Below are positions 26,104-33,283 of a stretch of DNA of 64,000 nucleotides, piece by piece. Numbering within the stretch: the stretch's first letter is position 1; each line of letters opens with the position of its first letter. The position numbers and the translations under genes are program-made. Source of the stretch: Burkholderia diffusa (GTDB lineage Bacteria > Pseudomonadota > Gammaproteobacteria > Burkholderiales > Burkholderiaceae); NCBI RefSeq assembly GCF_001718315.1, contig NZ_CP013364.1, positions 62,001 to 126,000 of the forward strand, written 5' to 3'. The notes beneath the pieces are model-generated. The model saw only the letters and a program-made list of their open reading frames with translations. It did not search any database and was not told where the DNA came from.

Positions 26104-27117
26104 TCAATCGAAGTACGTCAACCCCATCGCGCCTTTTACCTCCGCCAGCGTCGCCCCCGCCACCTCGCGCGCATGCATCGTGCCGCGCTTGAGGATTGCC
26201 ATCACCTCCGCCTTGTCCGCCTCGAATTCGCGACGACGCGCACGGATCGGCTCGATCAGCGCCTGCAGCCGCTCGTTCAGCACGCGCTTGACGACGCTGT
26301 CGCCGAGGCCGCCACGGCGATAGTGCGCCTTCAGTTCGTCGACTTTCTGCACGTCGGGCTCGAACGCGTCGAGGAACGTGAACACGACGTTGCCTTCGAC
26401 CTGGCCGGGATCGCTCACGCGCAGGTGGTTCGGGTCCGTGTACATGTTCTTCACGGCCTGCGCGATCTCGTCGGGCGTTGAGCCGAGCGTGATCGCGTTG
26501 CCGAGCGACTTGCTCATCTTCGCCTTGCCGTCGATGCCCGGCAGCCGCGTGACCGCCGACAGCACGGCCTCGCATTCCACCAGCACCGGCTTGTCGACCG
26601 TTGCGTTGAAGCGGCGCACGAGTTCGTTGGTCTGTTCGATCATCGGTAGCTGGTCGTCGCCGACTGGCACGTGCGTCGCCTTGAACGCGGTGATGTCGGC
26701 GGCCTGGCTGACGGGGTAGGTCAGGAAGCCGGCCGGAATGTCGCGTTCGAAGCCGCGCAGACGGATCTCTTCCTTGATGGTCGGATTGCGCTCGAGGCGT
26801 GCGACCGTCACGAGGTTGAGCAGGTATTGCGACAGATCGGCGAGCTCGGGTATCTGCGACTGGACGACGATCGTCGAGATCGCCGGATCGATGCCGACGG
26901 CCAGGTAGTCGAGCGCGACCTCGATCACGTTCTCGGTGACACGCTGGCGGCGGCCCATGTTGTCGGTCAGCGCCTGCGTGTCGGCGAGCAGCAGGAACTG
27001 CGTCGCCTCGTGCTGCATCTGCACGCGCGCGCGAAGCGAGCCGATGTAATGGCCGAGATGCAGCGGGCCGGTCGTGCGGTCGCCCGTGAGGATGGTCGGT
27101 CGGGTCGGGTGCGTCAT
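26104..27117 (-). CDS. trpS: Tryptophanyl-tRNA synthetase
   Basis: 337-residue class I aminoacyl-tRNA synthetase charging tRNA-Trp. HIGH-type motif in GPLHLGHYIGSL, KMSKS motif intact, and QIPELADLSQYLLNLV and AADITAFKATHVPVGDDQ are typical of TrpS. The ATG at 27117 begins at the conserved TRPTILTGDRTTG N-terminus; the ATG at 27156 would add 13 residues derived from the leader. Unusually, a 16-codon upstream peptide with tandem Trp codons and alternative stem-loops precedes it, suggesting control by charged tRNA-Trp. Confidence 0.96.
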   Translation of the reverse strand: MTHPTRPTILTGDRTTGPLHLGHYIGSLRARVQMQHEATQFLLLADTQALTDNMGRRQRVTENVIEVALDYLAVGIDPAISTIVVQSQIPELADLSQYLLNLVTVARLERNPTIKEEIRLRGFERDIPAGFLTYPVSQAADITAFKATHVPVGDDQLPMIEQTNELVRRFNATVDKPVLVECEAVLSAVTRLPGIDGKAKMSKSLGNAITLGSTPDEIAQAVKNMYTDPNHLRVSDPGQVEGNVVFTFLDAFEPDVQKVDELKAHYRRGGLGDSVVKRVLNERLQALIEPIRARRREFEADKAEVMAILKRGTMHAREVAGATLAEVKGAMGLTYFD

Positions 27118-27177
27118 GGTGTGGATTGGCTCCGGGTTATCGAAGCCGCCAGCCATGACGTGAGCGCGAAAACGACA

Positions 27178-27244
27178 ATGCCGCCATGGCTGGCGGCATC
27201 ACGTTCGGGACATGCAAACAGAAACGGGCCGCCTGGGTCAGGCG
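27178..27244 (-). promoter_or_regulatory. Candidate transcription attenuator of trpS
   Basis: Read on the minus strand, three mutually exclusive pairings follow the Trp codons. 1:2 is CGCCTG-ACC-CAGGCG (27244-27230), overlapping the end of the leader peptide. 2:3 pairs GGCGGC (27233-27228) with GCCGCC (27197-27192). 3:4 is ATGCCGCCA-GCCA-TGGCGGCAT (27199-27178), followed by TGTCGTTTTC, a broken U-run. This is the classical attenuator logic: a ribosome stalled at UGG-UGG covers segment 1 and frees 2 to block the 3:4 terminator. A further 13-base perfect complement of segment 3 lies at 27145-27157. Confidence 0.65.
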
Positions 27245-27288
27245 CGCCACCAGTGATGCAGGTTCGGCGAGGCAGGTTTGGTTTGCAT
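27238..27288 (-). CDS. trpS leader peptide MQTKPASPNLHHWWRA
   Basis: 16-codon open frame with adjacent Trp codons (TGG TGG) three codons from the stop, as in trp-operon leader peptides. The stop is at 27240-27238, 120 bases before the trpS ATG. No ribosome-binding site precedes the ATG; instead a TATACT box ends 6 bases before it, so transcription would start at or beside the A of the ATG, giving a leaderless message like the rhizobial trpL. Position, Trp pair and downstream stem-loops together make a regulatory role likely; translation has not been shown. Confidence 0.65.
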   Translation of the reverse strand: MQTKPASPNLHHWWRA

Positions 27289-27294
27289 GGCGCG

Positions 27295-27300
27295 AGTATA
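27295..27300 (-). promoter_or_regulatory. -10 box (TATACT) of trpS leader transcript
   Basis: TATACT on the minus strand, 6 bases before the leader-peptide ATG. No good -35 hexamer is seen at 16-18 bases upstream, so this rests on the -10 alone and its placement. Confidence 0.5.
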
Positions 27301-27323
27301 GCGCAGCGGCGTCGAGCCGTGCT

Positions 27324-27479
27324 TCAGTGCACGACTGATTCCAGCGCGAGGCGTGCGACTTCGGCGGACGGCCACAGCAGGTACAGCAGGCCGGCCATCA
27401 GCAGCAGCGCGCCGGCGCGCACCAGCGGCGTACGGTCGATCTCGCTCAGGGTGCGGATGTGCTGCTTCAGTTTCTTCAT
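27324..27479 (-). CDS. Small single-helix membrane protein
   Basis: 51 residues: a basic N-terminal part (MKKLKQHIRTLSEIDRTPLV), one membrane helix (about residues 21-38, RAGALLLMAGLLYLLWP) and a short tail. Family unknown to me. The same frame extends to 27563, but the added residues look like non-coding translation. No clear ribosome site, so the start is uncertain. It ends 35 bases before the trpS leader peptide on the same strand. Confidence 0.5.
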   Translation of the reverse strand: MKKLKQHIRTLSEIDRTPLVRAGALLLMAGLLYLLWPSAEVARLALESVVH

Positions 27480-27768
27480 GCTTGCAGGCGCAACGTGCGC
27501 CACTTCAACGGTTGCTGCAACGGGCCGGGTGGGGCGGCGCCGGGATGCTGCTGGATTCAGCAAGAGGCGGCTGGGCCGGGGTCCGGCGCAGCCTGCGATT
27601 CACGCGTAAGGATCGAAAAAGGGAACGATCGATCGGCCTGAGTAGGCATCGCGCAGGCCCAGGCGACGCGTATCGTATCAGTTCGAGTGCGCGCACATAG
27701 TCAAGAATTGTCCGGGAAAGACTCGAGCGGCCAGAACCGCCGCATTTGCAGGCGCGTTCCCCGATTAG

Positions 27769-28008
27769 CGCCATATCGGCGCGACGACGGCGGCAGTCGG
27801 GCTATGGACGAAGGCCACCGAGCGCGAACATTGGAACGCGATGTTCGATCCGGCGAATGCGTGCGCTCAAGGCGAAGCCGTCGATCTTGCTTCCGAGCAT
27901 GCCGTTCAGATTACCGAAGAGCGAACGAAACCCGGCATTCCGACGCCCTGCGATCCGACGGGGAAGTATTACGTCAGCGGCGAGTGCCGAGTCGTCCGCG
28001 CCCGGTGA
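27769..28008 (+). pseudogene. Possible 3' gene remnant without a start
   Basis: After a TAG at 27766-27768 the frame runs 79 codons to a TGA and reads like genuine protein (VGLWTKATEREHWNAMF, then ACAQGEAVDLASEHAVQI and PCDPTGKYYVSGECR), with coding-like codon use but no good start or ribosome site. I do not recognise the family. It may be the tail of a decayed gene, or chance. Confidence 0.3.
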
Positions 28009-28091
28009 GGCGCCGTATGCCCGGACCGCTAGCTATCCCCGTCCCCAGCTTTTTTCTCGTCAACAACCACAAAAAACATCATTTCGCCCAC

Positions 28092-28105
28092 GCTGACCTG
28101 TCAGC
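28092..28105. promoter_or_regulatory. Palindrome GCTGAC-CT-GTCAGC upstream of flavin monooxygenase; gap 27480-28174
   Basis: Perfect 6-base arms 70 bases before the monooxygenase GTG, in an AT-richer stretch (28045-28085) likely to hold the promoter. Apart from the possible gene remnant at 27769-28008, the 695-base gap 27480-28174 shows no gene. Confidence 0.35.
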
Positions 28106-28174
28106 AGAATGTCTCCATTCCCCCTCGCGCGACGACACCAACATCGCAGCGAGCCGCACTTCAAGGAGACAGCC

Positions 28175-29521
28175 GTGGCAGTGGAAACAACCTCAATCGA
28201 TACGCTGGTCGTCGGGGCCGGACAGGCCGGCGTGGCCATGAGCGAGCACTTGGGCAAACTCGGCGTGCCGCATCTCGTGCTGGAGCGTGACCGTATCGCC
28301 GAGCGCTGGCGCACCGGACGCTGGGATTCGCTGGTCGCGAACGGCCCCGCGTGGCACGACCGTTTTCCGGGGCTCGAATTCGACGGCCTCGATCCCGATG
28401 CGTTCGCATCGAAGGACCAGGTCGCCGACTACTTCGAGGCCTATGCGCGCAAGTTCAACGCGCCGATCCGCACTGGCGTCGAAGTGAAGAACGTCGTGCG
28501 CAACACGGGCAAGCCGGGCTTCATCGTCGACACCTCGGACGGCCCGATCGAGGCAACCCGCGTGGTCGTCGCAACGGGCCCGTTCCAGCGCCCGGTCATC
28601 CCGCCGATCGCGCCGGACGATGCGGGCCTCGTGCAACTCCACTCGGCCGATTATCGCAACCCCGCGCAATTGCCGGACGGTGCGGTGCTGGTAGTCGGCG
28701 CCGGTTCGTCGGGCGTGCAGATTGCCGACGAACTGCAGCGCGCGGGCCGACAGGTCTATTTGTCGGTCGGCCCGCATGACCGCCCGCCGCGCGCGTATCG
28801 TGGCCGCGACTTCTGCTGGTGGCTAGGCGTGCTTGGCGAATGGGACAAGGAAGTCGCGACGCCCGGACGCGAACACGTGACGATCGCGGTGAGCGGTGCG
28901 CGCGGCGGTCACACGGTCGATTTCCGCGCGCTTGCGCACCAGGGCGTGACGCTCGTCGGGTTGACGAAGTCGTTCGACGGAGGCGTCGCCGTGTTCGAAC
29001 CCGATCTCGCAGTCAATCTCGCACGCGGCGACGAGAACTACCTCTCTCTGCTCGACGCGGCCGACGCGTATGCGATCCGCGACGGCCTCGATCTGCCCGA
29101 AGAACCCGAAGCGCGCCGCATCCTGCCGGATCCGGATTGCGTCACGCGACCGATCCTCGCGCTCGACCTGGCCGGCGCTGGCGTCACGTCGATCGTCTGG
29201 GCGACGGGCTATGCGGTCGACTACGGCTGGCTAAATGTCGACGCGTTCGGCGCGAACGGCAAGCCACAGCATCAACGCGGCGTGTCGAAGGAGCCCGGCA
29301 TCTATTTCCTCGGCCTGCCGTGGCTGTCGCGACGCGGCTCCAGCTTCATCTGGGGTGTGTGGCACGACGCGAAACACATCGCCGACCACATCGTCACGCA
29401 GCGCAAGTACCTCGACTATCACGACGCATCGAAGCGCCGGCTTCAAACGCGCACTGGGCACGGCGACGCATCGCGCACGGAGCCGGCGGATGCCCGTCCG
29501 CTCGTTGATGCGATCGATTGA
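28175..29521 (+). CDS. Flavin-containing monooxygenase (CzcO/FMO-like)
   Basis: 448-residue FAD- and NAD(P)H-dependent oxidoreductase. The first Rossmann motif VVGAGQAGVAMSEHL (about residues 11-25) binds FAD and the second, VVGAGSSGVQIADEL (about 175-190), binds NADPH. VVVATGPFQRP and SIVWATGY are the ATG-type motifs of this superfamily. The GTG at 28175 follows AAGGAGA by 6 bases and leaves the FAD motif at the usual place; the longer frame from 28109 has no support. It heads a plus-strand set with RidA, DUF1028 and an M20 deacylase, so it probably performs an N- or C-hydroxylation in a catabolic route; substrate unknown. Confidence 0.88.
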   Translation: MAVETTSIDTLVVGAGQAGVAMSEHLGKLGVPHLVLERDRIAERWRTGRWDSLVANGPAWHDRFPGLEFDGLDPDAFASKDQVADYFEAYARKFNAPIRTGVEVKNVVRNTGKPGFIVDTSDGPIEATRVVVATGPFQRPVIPPIAPDDAGLVQLHSADYRNPAQLPDGAVLVVGAGSSGVQIADELQRAGRQVYLSVGPHDRPPRAYRGRDFCWWLGVLGEWDKEVATPGREHVTIAVSGARGGHTVDFRALAHQGVTLVGLTKSFDGGVAVFEPDLAVNLARGDENYLSLLDAADAYAIRDGLDLPEEPEARRILPDPDCVTRPILALDLAGAGVTSIVWATGYAVDYGWLNVDAFGANGKPQHQRGVSKEPGIYFLGLPWLSRRGSSFIWGVWHDAKHIADHIVTQRKYLDYHDASKRRLQTRTGHGDASRTEPADARPLVDAID

Positions 29522-29659
29522 TGCGCGCTCGCGTCACGATCCGCGCCACGCGCGAAACCGGGACGCGATGATCCGGCTACTCCGCTACAACAAGAACCCG
29601 CCCGCGCCGCGACTGCTTGCGGTGCGGCCGGCGAACACACCGACGATCGAAGGACCTCG

Positions 29660-30109
29660 ATGAGCCAGCCTACCCATACCCGTATCCGCATGTTCAACAC
29701 GAAGGATACCTACCCGAACCAGACGCTCGACAACGACCTGTGCCAGGCCGTGCGCGCCGGCAATACCGTCTATGTGCGCGGCCAGGTCGGCACCGATTTC
29801 GACGGCAACCTGATCGGCCTCGGCGATCCGCGTGCTCAGGCCGAGCAGGCGATGAAGAACGTGAAGCAGCTGCTGGAGGAAGCCGGCAGCGACATCACGC
29901 ACATCGTGAAGACGACGACCTACCTGATCGACCCGCGCTATCGCGAGCCCGTGTACCAGGAAGTCGGCAAGTGGCTGAAAGGCGTCTACCCGATTTCGAC
30001 AGGGCTCGTCGTCTCGGCGCTCGGCCAGCCGCAGTGGTTGATGGAAATCGACGTGATCGCGGTGATCCCGGACAACTGGCAGCCGAGTCGCGCACAGGAG
30101 GCGAGATGA
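29660..30109 (+). CDS. RidA/YjgF family imine deaminase-like protein
   Basis: 149 residues, one RidA domain. Family members hydrolyse reactive enamine/imine intermediates; several subfamilies are tied to a catabolic operon (for example RutC). Conserved stretches GNTVYVRGQVGTD, QAEQAMKNVKQLLEEAGS and the C-terminal MEIDVIAVIPD are present. The usual active-site Arg region reads TTTYLIDPRYREPV. The N-terminus MSQPTHTRIRMFNTKDTYPNQTLD is longer than in the short housekeeping RidA. Its stop overlaps the DUF1028 start (ATGA). Confidence 0.9.
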   Translation: MSQPTHTRIRMFNTKDTYPNQTLDNDLCQAVRAGNTVYVRGQVGTDFDGNLIGLGDPRAQAEQAMKNVKQLLEEAGSDITHIVKTTTYLIDPRYREPVYQEVGKWLKGVYPISTGLVVSALGQPQWLMEIDVIAVIPDNWQPSRAQEAR

Positions 30110-30783
30110 CTTTCTCCATCGTCGGGCGCTGCCCGGAAACGGGGCAGCTCGGGATCGCGATCAGCTCGTCGAGCATCGCGGTGGGCGCGCGCTGCCCGTG
30201 GGTGCGCGCGGGCGTCGGCGCGGTCGCGACGCAGAACGTCACGCTGCCGGCGCTCGGCCAGCAGATCCTCGATCTGATCGAGCACCGGCAGCTCGCGCCG
30301 GCCGCCGCGCTCGACCGCGCGCTCAGCGCGAACGGCTGGAGCCAGTACCGGCAGGTCACGGTGATCGACGGGCAGGGGCAGACCGCGTGCTTCACCGGCA
30401 AGGAAGCGCTCGGCACGCACCATGCGGTGCAGGGCGAGCAATGCGTGGCGGCCGGCAACCTGCTGGCCGCGCCGGGCGTGATCGACGCGATGGTACGTGC
30501 GTTCGAGCAGGCGCCCGGGCTGCTGGCCGACCGCCTGCTGGCCGCGATGCACGCGGCGATCGCAGCGGGCGGCGAGGCCGGACCGGTACATTCGGCCGCG
30601 CTGCAGGTGGCCGGCGACGTGACCTGGCCGATCGTCGACCTGCGCGTCGACTGGGCCGACGTTGATCCGGTCGGGCAACTGGACGCGCTGTGGCGCGCGT
30701 ATCGCCCGCAGATGCAGGATTACCAGACACGGGCGCTGAATCCGACTGCCGCGCCGAGCTACGGAGTGCCGGGCGATGAGTGA
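30106..30783 (+). CDS. DUF1028 family protein (Ntn-hydrolase-like fold)
   Basis: 225 residues. MTFSIVGRCPETGQLGIAIS followed by SSIAVGARCPWVRAGVGAVATQ is the DUF1028 signature; the family has an Ntn-hydrolase-like alpha-beta-beta-alpha fold and an unknown reaction. DUF1028 genes commonly sit beside RidA and amidohydrolase/deacylase genes. The ATG overlaps the RidA stop, and its own 3' end overlaps the M20 gene by 8 bases, so the three are coupled. Inference: an amide or isopeptide-type bond hydrolysis step. Confidence 0.9.
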   Translation: MTFSIVGRCPETGQLGIAISSSSIAVGARCPWVRAGVGAVATQNVTLPALGQQILDLIEHRQLAPAAALDRALSANGWSQYRQVTVIDGQGQTACFTGKEALGTHHAVQGEQCVAAGNLLAAPGVIDAMVRAFEQAPGLLADRLLAAMHAAIAAGGEAGPVHSAALQVAGDVTWPIVDLRVDWADVDPVGQLDALWRAYRPQMQDYQTRALNPTAAPSYGVPGDE

Positions 30784-31945
30784 CACGTCGAGCCGCGCAT
30801 TGCTCGAACGGTTGATCGGCTTCGCGACGGTCAGCCGCGATTCGAATCTCGCGATGATCGAATTCATCCGCGATTATCTCGCCGGACACGGTGTCTCGAG
30901 CGAGCTGTTCTACAACGCGGAACGCACAAAGGCGAGCCTGTACGCAACGATCGGGCCGCGCGATCGCGGTGGCATCGCGCTGTCGGGCCATACCGACGTG
31001 GTGCCGGTCGACGGCCAGGCGTGGGCGGTCGAGCCGTTCCGGTTGACCGAGCGCGACGGCCGGCTGTACGGGCGCGGCACGGCCGACATGAAGGGCTTCA
31101 TCGCGTCGGTGCTCGCGGCCGTGCCTACGTTCGTCGCGCGGTCGTTGAGCGTGCCGGTGCATCTCGCGTTTTCCTATGACGAGGAAGTTGGCTGTCTCGG
31201 CGTGCGGCCGATGCTCGATGCGCTGGCCGCGCGCGAGCACCGCCCGCGCCTATGCCTGATCGGCGAGCCGACCGAGTTGAAACCGGTACTCGGGCACAAG
31301 GGTAAGCTCGCAATGCGCTGTCACGTGAAGGGTGCCGCGTGTCACTCGGCGTACGCGCCGCTGGGCGTCAACGCGATCGACTACGCGGCGAAGCTGATCG
31401 GCCGGCTTGGCGAGATCGGCGCGGCGCTCGCGCGGTCCGAGCATCACGACAGCCGCTTCGATCCGCCGTTCTCGACCGTGCAAGCCGGGCTGATCAAGGG
31501 CGGCCGCGCGCTGAACATCGTGCCGGCCGAATGCGAATTCGATTTTGAGGTGCGGGCGCTGCCGGCGTTCGACGCGCATGACGTGCCAAGAAAGCTGCTG
31601 GACTATGCGGAATCCGAACTGCTGCCGAAGATGCGGGCGGTTCACCCCGAGACCGATATCCGTCTGCAGTCGCTCGGCGCGTATCCGGGGCTCGCGACGT
31701 CGCCGGACAGCGAAGCCGCGCGACTGCTCGCGATGCTGAGTGGCTCCGACGCATTCGGCACGGTGGCGTTCGGCACCGAGGGCGGGCTGTTCGGGCAGGC
31801 CGGTATTCCGACCGTCGTGTGCGGCCCGGGCAGCATGGACCAGGGGCACAAGCCCGACGAGTTCGTCACGCTCGACCAGTTGCACGGGTGCGACGCGATG
31901 CTGGGCCGTCTCGCGACTTACCTCGCTTCGGCTGGTCGATCCTGA
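30776..31945 (+). CDS. M20 family deacylase (acetylornithine deacetylase/ArgE-like)
   Basis: 389-residue zinc hydrolase. Metal-binding HTDVVPVDGQ (His plus Asp two residues on), DEEVGCLGVRPM (catalytic Glu-Glu) and the C-terminal KPDEFV segment are intact; the lid domain runs about residues 180-295. N-terminus RALLERLIGFATVSRDSNL is typical of ArgE. Placement in a RidA/DUF1028/monooxygenase set argues for a catabolic N-acyl hydrolase rather than the arginine-biosynthesis enzyme. The start overlaps DUF1028 by 8 bases. Confidence 0.9.
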   Translation: MSDTSSRALLERLIGFATVSRDSNLAMIEFIRDYLAGHGVSSELFYNAERTKASLYATIGPRDRGGIALSGHTDVVPVDGQAWAVEPFRLTERDGRLYGRGTADMKGFIASVLAAVPTFVARSLSVPVHLAFSYDEEVGCLGVRPMLDALAAREHRPRLCLIGEPTELKPVLGHKGKLAMRCHVKGAACHSAYAPLGVNAIDYAAKLIGRLGEIGAALARSEHHDSRFDPPFSTVQAGLIKGGRALNIVPAECEFDFEVRALPAFDAHDVPRKLLDYAESELLPKMRAVHPETDIRLQSLGAYPGLATSPDSEAARLLAMLSGSDAFGTVAFGTEGGLFGQAGIPTVVCGPGSMDQGHKPDEFVTLDQLHGCDAMLGRLATYLASAGRS

Positions 31946-31968
31946 TTCGGCCGTGCGGAGCTGCCTGT

Positions 31969-32892
31969 TTATCGCGCCGATTCCGCGACGATCTGTGCGA
32001 GCCGCTCGCGGCAGAACTCGACGAACGACTGCGCCTGCTTCGTGAGCTGCCCGCGCTTGAGCCGTGCGCTCACCAGCCCGGACGGGCTTACCGTTTCGCT
32101 CAGGGCGATCGTCACGACGCGCCGGCCGTCGTACGTATATTCGGAGTGCGGCCGCGTGACGAGCAACGAGAAGCCGAACCCCTGACCGACCATCCCGCGG
32201 ACCATCTCGATCGAAGGCGAAGCGAACACGATGTTCGGCGTGAGCCCGAGCTCGTGGAACAGGCTGACGAAGTACGTGCGGCTCGGAAGCACGTCGAGCA
32301 GGATCATCGGCTCGACGCTGAGGTCGCGCAGCGATACGTGCGACTGATCCGCGAACCGATGGTTCTCCGGCAGCAGCACGTACGGCTGTTGCGCCGGCAT
32401 TAGCGGCTCGGTTTCGATCGTGCCGTCGAGATCGTGGTCGTACAGGAACGCGAGATCGAAGGTGCCGGCCGTCAGGCCCTGCACGAGCTCCTGCTGGTCG
32501 CCGTCGCGCAGCCGGATGTTGACGCCCGGGAAGCGCTCCCGAAACCCCGCGATCAGCTGCGGCAGATAGAGCGGCGCGACTGTCTCGAAGCAGCCGATGT
32601 CGATCTGCCCGGTGATCACGTCGTTGTCGGCGAGCGCGTTCTGTTCGAACTCGTGTGCGATGCGCAACAGTTCCTGCGCCTTCCGGTAAAAACGCGTGCC
32701 GGAAGGCGTCAGTGACACGCCCTGCGCATGATGGCGGATGAACAGCTTCACGCCGAAGCTTTCCTCGAGCCCCTTGATCGCGCTGGAAATCGACGGCTGC
32801 GCGATGAAGAGCTGGCGCGACGCCTCGGCGACGCTGCCGGATTCCACCGTCGTCACGAAGTATTTCAGTTGCCGCAAAGTGTAGTGAGCCAC
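31969..32892 (-). CDS. LysR-type transcriptional regulator
   Basis: 307 residues: N-terminal winged helix (LRQLKYFVTTVESGSVAEAS, QPSISSAIKGLEESFGVKLF) and a two-lobed effector domain. The GTG at 32892 follows AGAGG by 4-5 bases and starts directly at the HTH (VAHYTLRQ); the open frame upstream to 33330 is non-coding. It is convergent with the M20 gene and divergent from the NCS1 permease, so it very likely controls this catabolic cluster in response to its substrate. Confidence 0.92.
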   Translation of the reverse strand: MAHYTLRQLKYFVTTVESGSVAEASRQLFIAQPSISSAIKGLEESFGVKLFIRHHAQGVSLTPSGTRFYRKAQELLRIAHEFEQNALADNDVITGQIDIGCFETVAPLYLPQLIAGFRERFPGVNIRLRDGDQQELVQGLTAGTFDLAFLYDHDLDGTIETEPLMPAQQPYVLLPENHRFADQSHVSLRDLSVEPMILLDVLPSRTYFVSLFHELGLTPNIVFASPSIEMVRGMVGQGFGFSLLVTRPHSEYTYDGRRVVTIALSETVSPSGLVSARLKRGQLTKQAQSFVEFCRERLAQIVAESAR

Positions 32893-33020
32893 GAGCACCT
32901 CTGATACCCGGCCCCGGGCGCATGCCGGCCCGGGGCGCGTTCTGTCCATTGTTTTGCGTAGCACCTTACCCGAAGAAGTGCCGCGCAGAAATTTCCGCTG
33001 CAGAGCTTTTTCGTATGTCT

Positions 33021-33044
33021 CGGAAATATTTTTAGTATTTTCCG
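33021..33044. promoter_or_regulatory. Imperfect AT-rich inverted repeat between LysR gene and NCS1 permease
   Basis: CGGAAATATT...GTATTTTCCG: 6-base perfect outer arms around an AT core, 129 bases upstream of the LysR start in a 391-base divergent gap (32893-33283) without any gene. It is the most AT-rich and symmetrical stretch there and the best candidate LysR site by eye. Confidence 0.4.
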
Positions 33045-33283
33045 GTGGCCGCATGCGTGGCGCACCATCGTCTCCAATCCGGATCGCGACAAAAGCGCGC
33101 ATGCGCCGGCCGGGAACGCATCCGTCCCCGCACGCGTTGTGTGTCTGCGTGTCGATCGACGACGTCGCGCGCATGCACGGCGAACGTCGCCAACGTATCC
33201 GGACTCGATTGCAGGCGCGTGCCCCGTCGCGCGCTGGCTGAAACGGCACGCGCGCATCGCCGCGCACGACAGGAGACATCGCC

